From positions 8,451 to 72,450 of the forward strand of contig CAYUZT010000009.1 of the NCBI GenBank assembly GCA_964449445.1: a stretch of DNA of 64,000 bases. Reading direction: 5' to 3'. The DNA is from JABFSS01 sp964449445. Its GTDB lineage: Bacteria; Patescibacteriota; Gracilibacteria; Peribacterales; Peribacteraceae. The notes under the pieces are model-generated. The model was not told the DNA's origin. It did not search any database and saw only the letters and a program-made list of their open reading frames with translations. The position numbers and the translations under genes were made by a program. This document shows positions 6,930 through 14,045 of the stretch, piece by piece. The number at the start of each line of letters is the position of its first letter. Within the stretch, counting starts at the first letter, position 1.

Positions 6930-8564
6930 ATGACCGGCCAAACATTCGAGCCGACTGCTCGGGAAATGGAGCTTCGTAAAAAACTGGGCATCGACGGAGA
7001 GCCGAAGCTGCACCCAATCTTGCGCTTCATGCAGCATGCTGCGTTCTGGCAGCACTGGACACTGCATAAGCGGCTATGCGACAAAACCGGCAAGTCGATC
7101 ATCTCCGTTTTTCCGGAGAATTGCCCGTACCCGGTATGGCATAAAGATGAATGGATGAAGCATGCCAATCCTCCGGCTTCTGCATTTGATGCTTCACTCG
7201 AATTCTTCCCGCAGCTCCTGGAACTCTTCCGGCGGTGTCCCATTCCACACAATCTGGGAGCGGGCAATGAGAACTGCGAATACACCGACGACTGGTGGTA
7301 CTGCAAAAATTGCTACCTCTGTCACTCCGGTGTGGAATGCCAAGATTTGCGCTACTGCTACCGCACCATTCGGGTCCGTGACTCTCAGTACTGCGTCTTC
7401 TCCTTCGATAGCGACAAATGCGTAGATCTCATCAACAGCCACACCTGCAATCGCGTCCTGTACGGCTATAACTGTTGGCAATGCCGTGATTCTGCCTTCC
7501 TGTATGACTGCCGCAACTGCAGCAACTGTTTGTTCTCTACGAATCTCCGAAACAAATCCTACTGCATCCGAAACCTGCAACTCACCAAACAAGAGTATGA
7601 ACAGCAGGTGAGCTCATGGGACTTCCGCTCACGGACACACTACGAACGAGCAAAAGAAGAATTTCACAAAATGCTTCGTGAGCGCGCGTGGCACCGCGCA
7701 CTCTTTATTGATCGATCGGAAAACGCACAGGGGAATTACCTGGATGAATGCAAGGACTGCGATAATGCGTTCTTCCTGACCAATCGCATGCAAGATTGCG
7801 TCAATGTGCTGCGCGGCGGGGAAGGGTGCCTTGACTGCTTGGATGCCGTGAGTCCGTACAGCTCGGAATTAGTTTTCAATTCCACATTGCCGCAAGATAG
7901 TAGTTACGACATCCGCAGCTGCTGCGACATGATCCAGTGCAAGTGGATGGAATACTGCGCGCACTGCTACCAATGCGAACATTGCTTTGGCTGCTGCGGA
8001 CTTGTTGGCAAGAAATATCACCTGTTCAACAGAGAGTTCTCCCCCGAAGAGTACGAGAAGCGCAAGGCGGATATTATCACTCACCTCAAGAAAACCGAGG
8101 AATATGGCGACTTTTTTCCAGGCTCCTTCGCAGCATCACCCTATCAAGAAAGCCTCGCCGACTTCTACTGGCCTCTCACGAAAGAACAAGCGGAGCGATA
8201 TGGTTTCTGGTTACGCACGACCAAAGATAACCGAACAGTCGAAGCAGTAGATGCATCTGCGATTCCCGATCGCAGTGATGACGCTTCCGAAGATTTGTCG
8301 CAGAAAATTTTCTGGGATGCCACTGCAGAGCGTCCGTTCCAAATTCAGCCGCCTGACATTGCATTTGCGGAAGATCTCAAAGTTCCTCTTCCGTACACCT
8401 ACTACATGCGACGCTTGCAGGAGAACTTCCGTCTGATTCCCTTCAATGGAACATTGCGAACGGCAACATGCGGAAAGTGTGCCAAGCAGGTGCAAACCGG
8501 ATGGCCACGCGAGTACGACGGGCGGATTCTGTGTGAAGAGTGTTATTTGGAAGAGGTTTACTGA
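6930..8564 (+). CDS. Cysteine-rich zinc-ribbon repeat protein, paralogue 2
   Basis: A 544-aa paralogue of the protein at 4779. Shared features are the block RLCDKTGKSIISVFPENCPY (compare KCDKTAKIILSVYPEKTPF), the central cysteine ladder, and two units of the C-x2-C...GL-x3-K-x-Y...KEEY kind (about residues 190-220 and 345-375). It also shares the C-terminal ribbon CGKCAKQV...CEECYLEEVY. It lacks the N-terminal MPSCRSC/CPDC ribbon of paralogue 1, and in its second unit a histidine (YHLFN) replaces a cysteine. The two copies differ enough to be an old duplication. Its end overlaps the convergent M20 peptidase by 7 bases. Function unknown. Confidence 0.85.
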   Translation: MTGQTFEPTAREMELRKKLGIDGEPKLHPILRFMQHAAFWQHWTLHKRLCDKTGKSIISVFPENCPYPVWHKDEWMKHANPPASAFDASLEFFPQLLELFRRCPIPHNLGAGNENCEYTDDWWYCKNCYLCHSGVECQDLRYCYRTIRVRDSQYCVFSFDSDKCVDLINSHTCNRVLYGYNCWQCRDSAFLYDCRNCSNCLFSTNLRNKSYCIRNLQLTKQEYEQQVSSWDFRSRTHYERAKEEFHKMLRERAWHRALFIDRSENAQGNYLDECKDCDNAFFLTNRMQDCVNVLRGGEGCLDCLDAVSPYSSELVFNSTLPQDSSYDIRSCCDMIQCKWMEYCAHCYQCEHCFGCCGLVGKKYHLFNREFSPEEYEKRKADIITHLKKTEEYGDFFPGSFAASPYQESLADFYWPLTKEQAERYGFWLRTTKDNRTVEAVDASAIPDRSDDASEDLSQKIFWDATAERPFQIQPPDIAFAEDLKVPLPYTYYMRRLQENFRLIPFNGTLRTATCGKCAKQVQTGWPREYDGRILCEECYLEEVY

Positions 8565-9637
8565 AGCTCCTTCAACAACCTCCTATTCATCTCCACATGT
8601 TGCTCCAGTGAACGTAGCGAGATCCATTCGCCCGCACCGTGCAGATCACCGCCTTTGGGGCCGTAGAGGAATGCCGGGATGCCGCGCGTGGTAAAGGCTC
8701 TCGCATCGGAGGAGCCGTTCTCACGACGGATGGGTACAGACTGCCCCGTCACTTCTTCCACAATCCGCCTGATCGTCTGTACCATCGGATGGTTGGGGTC
8801 GCAGTACATGGGATCGGCATCCACGATGAACTCGAGACGGAATCCGGCAGGAATGTGCTGAGAGAGGAGCTTCAACGCTTCTGCGGGTCTTTTGCATACG
8901 GTGGGTGGAAAACGCACGTCGAGCACACAGGTTGCTTCATCGGGGATGCGATTGAGCGCATCACTGCCTCGTAGCTGCGTCGGCGTGACGGTCATCTGCC
9001 AGTCATGCTCTGTTCCCGGGGGAAATTGTTGTTGAAGTTTCTGAAGAAGCCCCGAGAGTTCGGAAATGGGATTCTCACTCCTCCACGGCTCCGCAGCGTG
9101 TCCCCCCTTCCCCTCCGCGATCAATCGCGCCCACACGGCACCTTTGAGTTCGGTCACGATACCTTCGGCTTCGCCGGTATCGGGAGTAAATGCGACCGGA
9201 AACTCTCCGAGGATGTTCTGATCGAGCAATGAGGGTGGTCCGTAGCCACCCGTTTCTTCGTCGCTCGTAAAGAGAACGCTCACGGGAGGAACAGATCCCT
9301 GCTCGCACGCCTCGCGGTACGCGAGAAGGAACGTGAGATCCGCGCCCTTCATGTCCTTCACACCACGGCCGTACGCTTTGTCACCGTCGATACGCAGTGT
9401 GAATTGCTCGTCGGAACCCGGCACGACATCCGCGTGACCGAACCACAAAAGTTTTGGATGCGGGTGTTTGAGGAAGAGATACGGCGATCCTTTTACGTCT
9501 CCGGTGATCAGCGGGAGACCCGCGCGAGAGAGGAATGTTTCCTGGATCCACGCGAGACATTTTTTCTTTTCAGCAACATTGTTCCCCACGGTGCGGAAAG
9601 AAACGATCGTCCTGAGGAGCTGTGCGAGCGAATCCAT
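8558..9637 (-). CDS. M20-family metallopeptidase (ArgE/DapE/ACY1 type)
   Basis: A 359-aa zinc-dependent amidohydrolase or peptidase. The metal-binding blocks are in order: WFGHADVVPG (first His/Asp), GRGVKDMKGAD (bridging Asp), SDEETGG (catalytic Glu with the metal Glu), FTPDTGE (metal Asp) and a C-terminal GGDLHGAGEW (metal His). The dimerisation domain with GKGGHAAEPW lies between. Substrate could be N-acetyl-ornithine, succinyl-diaminopimelate or a dipeptide; no pathway neighbour helps decide. The start at 9637 is favoured because TATCAT lies 7 nt upstream and no upstream residues look family-like. Confidence 0.88.
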   Translation of the reverse strand: MDSLAQLLRTIVSFRTVGNNVAEKKKCLAWIQETFLSRAGLPLITGDVKGSPYLFLKHPHPKLLWFGHADVVPGSDEQFTLRIDGDKAYGRGVKDMKGADLTFLLAYREACEQGSVPPVSVLFTSDEETGGYGPPSLLDQNILGEFPVAFTPDTGEAEGIVTELKGAVWARLIAEGKGGHAAEPWRSENPISELSGLLQKLQQQFPPGTEHDWQMTVTPTQLRGSDALNRIPDEATCVLDVRFPPTVCKRPAEALKLLSQHIPAGFRLEFIVDADPMYCDPNHPMVQTIRRIVEEVTGQSVPIRRENGSSDARAFTTRGIPAFLYGPKGGDLHGAGEWISLRSLEQHVEMNRRLLKELQ

Positions 9638-9673
9638 AAAAAAGATGATAGAGAGATTTTGGCCTCCAATCAA

Positions 9674-9705
9674 CAAAAAAACCGCGCATCCGTTCGGCTG
9701 CGCGG
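9674..9705 (-). terminator. Rho-independent terminator
   Basis: On the minus strand ccgcgcagccgaacggatgcgcgg forms a stem-loop followed by seven or more T. It ends the transcript of the Lys-rich peptide at 9792 and separates it from the M20 peptidase. Confidence 0.75.
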
Positions 9706-9723
9706 CTTGGAGGCGCTGGCGGA

Positions 9724-9792
9724 TTACCTCCTGCGCTTCTTCTTCGTCGTCTTTTTCTTCTTCTTATGTGCCTTCTTCTTTTTCTTGACCAT
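9724..9792 (-). CDS. 22-residue lysine/arginine-rich peptide
   Basis: The frame from 9792 encodes a 22-aa peptide beginning MVKKKKKAHKKKKK and ending KKKRRR. All but a few residues are Lys or Arg. It is followed at once by a clear terminator, which argues for a real transcription unit. Such a peptide could bind nucleic acid or ribosomes, as basic tails of histone-like or ribosomal proteins do, but that is inference. GGAGG occurs upstream at about 30-35 nt, too far to be a standard ribosome-binding site. Confidence 0.4.
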   Translation of the reverse strand: MVKKKKKAHKKKKKTTKKKRRR

Positions 9793-9906
9793 AGAAGAGT
9801 GGGGAAGGAAGTAAAACTTTCCTCCAACTGTACTGAGAAAGTTTTTGCTTGTGAAGAAAATCATCGAGCGTGAAAAGAAAAATGTGCTGTTGTAAAAATA
9901 TATTTT

Positions 9907-11118
9907 TTACGCATCACTCAACCGATGTCCGAGTTTTTCCTTCTTCGTTTTCAAATATTTTTTCTGCAGGTCCGTCGCGGCGCTCATTTCGATCGGCAAC
10001 TGATCGATGATGTGCAGTCCGTATCCTTCCAGTCCGATTACTTTCTTCGGATTGTTCGTGAGGAGACGAAGCTTGCCGATCCCGAGGTCCTTGAGGATCT
10101 GCGCGCCGATGCCGTAGGTCCGTAAATCCACGGGGAGTCCAAGCCGTTCGTTCGCTTCTACGGTATCCAGGCCATGACGGCGCTGGAGGTCGTACGCCTT
10201 GATTTTGTTCGTGAGTCCCGCGCCGCGGCCTTCCTGACGAAGGTAGAGCAGCACGCCCGTTCCTTCCTCCGCGATGCGCTGCATGGCCTGCTGCAACTGA
10301 TGACCGCAATCGCAATGCGCCGAGCCGAATGCATCGCCGGTCAGGCATTCGGAGTGCACGCGGACGAGCGCGGGGTGGAGAGCCGTGATGGTTCCCTTCA
10401 CAAGCGCCACGTGCTCGCGATCATGGAGCACGTCACGGTAGACGTTGACGGTCCAGAGTCCCGTATTCGTTTCGAGTTCAGATTGAGCCTCCAACCGTAC
10501 CAGCGTCTCATGCCGGCATCTCCACGCGATCAAATCGGCAATGGAGATGACGGGAATATCGTGCTCCTGCGCGAACGTGGTAATGGCCGGGAGCCGCATC
10601 ATTGTGCCGTCATCATGCATCAATTCACTCAGCACTCCTCCGCTGCGCATGCCTGCAAGTCGGCACAAGTCCATAGCTGCCTCCGTATGGCCAGCGCGGA
10701 CAAGGACTCCCCCATCCTGCGCGCGAAGCGGGAAGATGTGGCCGGGATGGCGCAAATCTTCCGGGCGCGCGACCGGATTGATGGAAACACGGATCGTCTG
10801 CGCACGATCGGCGGCGGAAATACCAGTGGTGATGCCCTCTGCGGCATCAATGCTGATGGTGAAGGGTGTGCCGAGCCGCGACGTGTTCTTGGAGACCATC
10901 GGCGGCAGTTGGAGCTGGTCGGCAATGTCGTTACTCAGCGGCAAGCACACGACGCCACCAGTGTGGCGAATCATGAACGCCATCTTCTCCGCCGTCATAT
11001 GCTCAGCGGCCAAAATCAAATCCCCTTCGTTCTCGCGCTGCTCGTCGTCGGTCACGATCACGAAGAGGCCGGCGCGAAGGGCGTCCAAAGCCTGAGGGAT
11101 AGTTGCGAGAGGAGTCAT
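9907..11118 (-). CDS. ribBA: Bifunctional 3,4-dihydroxy-2-butanone-4-phosphate synthase / GTP cyclohydrolase II
   Basis: A 403-aa fusion providing both entry reactions of riboflavin synthesis. The N-terminal RibB half shows DDEQRENEGDLI (metal and substrate acidic residues), RHTGGVVCLPL and HPGHIFPLRA. The RibA half, from about residue 205, has the zinc motif C-x10-C-x-C (HSECLTGDAFGSAHCDCGHQ) and the LRQEGRGAGL loop. Both sets of key residues look intact. TATACT lies 10 nt upstream of the ATG, giving a very short leader. ribH and ribE lie upstream on the same strand, separated by an SLH protein. No ribD is present in the window. Confidence 0.96.
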   Translation of the reverse strand: MTPLATIPQALDALRAGLFVIVTDDEQRENEGDLILAAEHMTAEKMAFMIRHTGGVVCLPLSNDIADQLQLPPMVSKNTSRLGTPFTISIDAAEGITTGISAADRAQTIRVSINPVARPEDLRHPGHIFPLRAQDGGVLVRAGHTEAAMDLCRLAGMRSGGVLSELMHDDGTMMRLPAITTFAQEHDIPVISIADLIAWRCRHETLVRLEAQSELETNTGLWTVNVYRDVLHDREHVALVKGTITALHPALVRVHSECLTGDAFGSAHCDCGHQLQQAMQRIAEEGTGVLLYLRQEGRGAGLTNKIKAYDLQRRHGLDTVEANERLGLPVDLRTYGIGAQILKDLGIGKLRLLTNNPKKVIGLEGYGLHIIDQLPIEMSAATDLQKKYLKTKKEKLGHRLSDA

Positions 11119-11134
11119 TGGAAGTGGAAGTATA

Positions 11135-11289
11135 GACGAAAAGAAGCCAAAGATGCCAACGAAGCCCACGAGGCCAAGGAAAAAGAAACTGAGGAATGTC
11201 AGGAATACAAGGAAACAAAAGAAATCTTTGCCATCGTTTGTTTCCTTTTCGTTGGCATCCTTGGCATCTCTGTCTTCCTTGGCTTCCTT
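11135..11289. repeat. Imperfect inverted repeat between ribBA and the SLH gene
   Basis: The left arm has aagccaaagatgccaacgaa and the right arm, read in reverse complement, has the matching aagccaaggaa, gatgcc and gatgccaacgaa pieces. The two arms each contain short internal repetitions of gccaa(a/g)ga and flank a less ordered centre. It fills the whole gap between the two genes. Confidence 0.5.
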
Positions 11290-12723
11290 TTATTTTATCT
11301 GAATCGAATACGTCTGTTTTGCGCTGAGCGGCATCCCATGCCGCACGCTCACCATATAGGTTCCCGGCGGATACAGGTAGCGCAGACCGCATTCGGGACC
11401 TTTGAAGCCGAATTGGTCCACGTCATCCAGCGGGTAGATAAGGCAGCCGAGCGTATCGGTGCTGCTGATGCGCATGAGCATTTCGCGCCCGCCGTCATCG
11501 ACGGTTTTCGTGTCTTTCGGAATGGTGAACTTGAACCAATCTTCCAGGTCCGCAGTATCCAGACTGTCGGAGCGGGCCTGTCCCAGCGGCAGTACCCCCG
11601 CCTGTGAGAAGCCGTCATTGCCGTCGCCCTTTGTCTGCTTTACCGACACCGTGAACGCCGGAGCCAGTTTCTCGGGCTCCAGCTGCAATCGCCACGACCC
11701 CGGCGAGAGCGCCGCGCGGATCATGCAATTTTTTCCATCCTGGAATCCCAGGTAATACTCCTGGCTGAAGCCGCTGCGTCCCAAGTGATACAGCCGGCAA
11801 GTGAGCGAACCGTTGTTCCATTCGGTGATCGACGCAAGGACATCCACCACAACCACGGAATCGATGATGGAAAATTCATACGAGAAGGGAATCTTGCCGT
11901 CGAAGTTCCTCTTATCCGAGAAGGGAACCGTGACGCTCTGCGTGTTTGCCTGCGCGCGCTCGAGAGCCCTCTGTTCCTGTTGAATGGTGCGGAGCGCCGC
12001 GGCGGCACGCCGTTCGATTTCCGTGAGACCTGCGGCAATTGCGTCGGCAGCCGCTGGAGTCACGCTGCTGGCCGCGGACGATGCAGCGGCAAATTGTGCG
12101 GCGCGCTTGATGGGAATGGCATTCCAGATGTACGCAGCGGCCTCGCCCCGTTCCAGGATCTGGTTGGGACGGAACGTGTCGCCATCCTGGCCTTCAATCG
12201 GAAGAATCTTGAGCGCGAGCGCCGTGTGAATGTAGCGAACATGCCAGTCCGCGGGGGCGATGTCGCGGTACATCTTCACCGTGGCAGTGAGATCTGCTTC
12301 CGCAATATTGAACACGGCGATCGTCAGCTTGATCGCCTCGGCGCGCGTCACCGGCTGGCCCGGCTTGAAGGAGCGTTTTCCATCGGCGGCAACGTACCCT
12401 TTCACATAGCCCTTCGCCGTGGCGTCGCAGACCGTGAACTCGTACCAGCTTGTTTCCTCCACATCTTCAAAACATCCGCCCGCGCGCTCCGGCGTGATCT
12501 TGGCCGCGCGGTAGAGCATCGCGAGCATCGCCGCTCTGTTCACGGGATCATGGGGACGGAACGTGCCATCCGGATTCCCGCCGATCACGCCAAGGTCTGT
12601 GAGCTCCTCGACGGCATCTGCATGGGGATAATTACTGGGGACATCGGGAAAACGGATCGCAATCGTCGCAAGCGGAAGAAGGAGAAGTATCGCCGCAAGG
12701 AAAAGAGTGGATCGGGGGCGCAT
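11290..12723 (-). CDS. S-layer-homology (SLH) domain protein with C-terminal PPC-like domains
   Basis: A 477-aa exported protein. A signal peptide or anchor (MRPRSTLFLAAILLLLPLAT) leads to three SLH-type repeats: FPDVPSNYPHADAVEELTDL with GNPDGTFRPHDPVNRAAM, then FEDVEETSWY, then YRDIAPADWHVRYI with DTFRPNQILERGEA. A helical linker rich in Ala, Glu and Arg (about residues 210-260) follows, then two beta-rich segments; the last, with DTADLEDWFKF, resembles bacterial pre-peptidase C-terminal domains. SLH repeats normally tether proteins to cell-wall polymer. GTG at 12726 is an alternative start. It sits between ribH and ribBA with no obvious functional link. Confidence 0.8.
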   Translation of the reverse strand: MRPRSTLFLAAILLLLPLATIAIRFPDVPSNYPHADAVEELTDLGVIGGNPDGTFRPHDPVNRAAMLAMLYRAAKITPERAGGCFEDVEETSWYEFTVCDATAKGYVKGYVAADGKRSFKPGQPVTRAEAIKLTIAVFNIAEADLTATVKMYRDIAPADWHVRYIHTALALKILPIEGQDGDTFRPNQILERGEAAAYIWNAIPIKRAAQFAAASSAASSVTPAAADAIAAGLTEIERRAAAALRTIQQEQRALERAQANTQSVTVPFSDKRNFDGKIPFSYEFSIIDSVVVVDVLASITEWNNGSLTCRLYHLGRSGFSQEYYLGFQDGKNCMIRAALSPGSWRLQLEPEKLAPAFTVSVKQTKGDGNDGFSQAGVLPLGQARSDSLDTADLEDWFKFTIPKDTKTVDDGGREMLMRISSTDTLGCLIYPLDDVDQFGFKGPECGLRYLYPPGTYMVSVRHGMPLSAKQTYSIQIK

Positions 12724-12748
12724 CACGGGGCAATTGGCTCGAATGGTA

Positions 12749-12773
12749 TATTGAACAATTCAATTGTTCAATA
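12749..12773. repeat. Perfect 12+1+12 palindrome between ribH and the SLH gene
   Basis: The arms tattgaacaatt and aattgttcaata flank one central base. It lies in the 52-base gap after the ribH stop. It could be an operator, a processing hairpin or another mini-repeat; there is no T-run to make it a standard terminator. Confidence 0.5.
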
Positions 12774-12775
12774 TC

Positions 12776-13252
12776 TCAGGAACGCAGCTTCTCGATCTGC
12801 GCAAGCGAATGTAGCACCGACGCAGCCGCCTCCCCTCCTTTGTTATCTGCACCTGATGATCGCACCTTCGCCTGCTCCACGTCCTTCACATACAAGACTT
12901 CGAACGCAAACGGGACGCCGTATTGTACCTGCACGTCCATAATGCCCCGTGCGGTTTCCCTGGCGATCAGTTCGGCATGGTGTGTTTCCCCCTCCACGAT
13001 GATTCCGAGTCCGATGAGCGCGTCGACTTTCTTTTCAAACGTCAGCACTGCGCCGATCAGCGGTATTTCAAACGATCCCGGGACCGGATATTCCGTGATG
13101 TTCTTGGGCGCAACTCCCGCCTTGAGCAGCACACCTTTCGCTCTTTGAATAAGTTTTCCCACTTCTTCCATATAGAAGGAGGAGTGGACGATGCCAATCC
13201 GCCACGCAGGATTCGCTTGTATTGCCGAGGTGGGTTTCTTCTCAGTACGCAT
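12776..13252 (-). CDS. ribH: 6,7-dimethyl-8-ribityllumazine synthase
   Basis: A 158-aa subunit of the lumazine synthase shell, which condenses the pyrimidine product with dihydroxybutanone phosphate. Family blocks are IGIVHSSFY (substrate aromatic), VPGSFEIPL, ALIGLGIIVEGETHHAELI (catalytic His in the HHAE region) and FEVLYVKDVEQA. The usual ending KGGEAAASVL is present. The chosen start at 13252 lies inside the 3' end of ribE (11-base overlap), so the two are translationally coupled. Confidence 0.95.
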   Translation of the reverse strand: MRTEKKPTSAIQANPAWRIGIVHSSFYMEEVGKLIQRAKGVLLKAGVAPKNITEYPVPGSFEIPLIGAVLTFEKKVDALIGLGIIVEGETHHAELIARETARGIMDVQVQYGVPFAFEVLYVKDVEQAKVRSSGADNKGGEAAASVLHSLAQIEKLRS

Positions 13253-13859
13253 GTGGCTTTTCGGGGAAGAGTGAGTGCAGGGACCTGACCAGTATATCTG
13301 TTTCAAGATTCACACGGTCTCCTTTCTTGAGAGACCCAAGCGTCGTGTTCTTGAGCGTATGGGGAATCAGCGCAATCGTCACTTCACTGCCTTTGATCGA
13401 TGCAATCGTCAGGGAAACTCCATCAATCGCAATAGAACCCTTCGGGATGACGAAACGGACAGAGGACAGAGGACAGAGGACAGTAAGCAGAACTCTGTCC
13501 GTTGTCCGTTGTACTCTGTCCACTTTTCCCATTACTTCTACATGTCCTTGTACGACATGTCCCTCAAACCGATCCGTCGCTTGCATCGCGCGTTCCAGAT
13601 TCACCAGGTCCCCTTTTTTGAGCGACCCGAGCGTTGTCTTTTTTTTCGTTTCATCCACCACATCGAATTCCATCGAGGTTTTCGTGAGTTTCACGACAGA
13701 AAGGCACACTCCTGACACGCTCACGCTGGAACCGATGTTCAGATCGGTGAAGATTCTCGGACGCTCGATAACTAGACGCATGTCTTCGACGTGCGATCGG
13801 CGGGTCAAAGACCCGCGGCTATGGACTACGCCCGTTGATTCGATGATTCCGGTGAACAT
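13242..13859 (-). CDS. ribE: Riboflavin synthase alpha chain
   Basis: A 205-aa enzyme that makes riboflavin from two lumazine molecules. The diagnostic N-terminus MFTGIIESTG is at the chosen start. Both barrel halves are visible: the first with GSSVSVSGVCLSV and VNLERA, the second with GHVVQGHVEV, KGSIAIDGVSLTI and LIPHTLKNT. Two in-frame repeat insertions interrupt it: VVHSRGSLTRRS near residue 12 (palindromic ggcgggtcaaagacccgc) and a segment rich in gacagaggacag around residues 115-135. Upstream TATACT (13870-13875) is 10 nt from the ATG. ribH overlaps its end. Confidence 0.93.
   Translation of the reverse strand: MFTGIIESTGVVHSRGSLTRRSHVEDMRLVIERPRIFTDLNIGSSVSVSGVCLSVVKLTKTSMEFDVVDETKKKTTLGSLKKGDLVNLERAMQATDRFEGHVVQGHVEVMGKVDRVQRTTDRVLLTVLCPLSSVRFVIPKGSIAIDGVSLTIASIKGSEVTIALIPHTLKNTTLGSLKKGDRVNLETDILVRSLHSLFPEKPHAY
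13457..13525. repeat. GGACAGA/TCTGTCC repeat inserted in ribE
   Basis: Tandem gacagaggacagaggacag and, downstream, ctctgtccgttgtccgttg form an inverted repeat in frame within ribE. A related repeat occurs at 50855-50940 at the 3' end of a membrane-protein gene. Confidence 0.65.
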
Positions 13860-13996
13860 GGAAGGAAATAGTATAAGGAAGTGATGGTGAACTGAATACA
13901 CCTCGGTCACTTTGGTTCCCTCGGTCCCTTCGGTCCCCTTTTTCTGACCTTAACCCTAGACAGCCGGCGATTTTCCTGCTACGCTTAGGCTTCGCG

Positions 13997-14027
13997 AAGC
14001 CCCCGAGCGCAGTGGAGGGGCTTTTTT
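13997..14027 (+). terminator. Terminator-like hairpin just before uvrA
   Basis: Stem aagcccc/ggggctt followed by a T-run ends 18 bases before the uvrA ATG on the same strand. An alternative hairpin, ggcttcgcgaagcc (13988-14001), uses part of the same sequence, so this could be a leader attenuator. No plus-strand gene upstream needs terminating. Confidence 0.4.
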
Positions 14028-14045
14028 GTTGTTCCACGAATTCCT

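Noticed and set aside
10174..11607. Long plus-strand open frame opposite ribBA and the SLH gene
   Set aside because: It is antisense to two clearly recognisable genes, has no domain and an Arg/His/Glu-rich composition typical of a mirror frame in GC-rich DNA.
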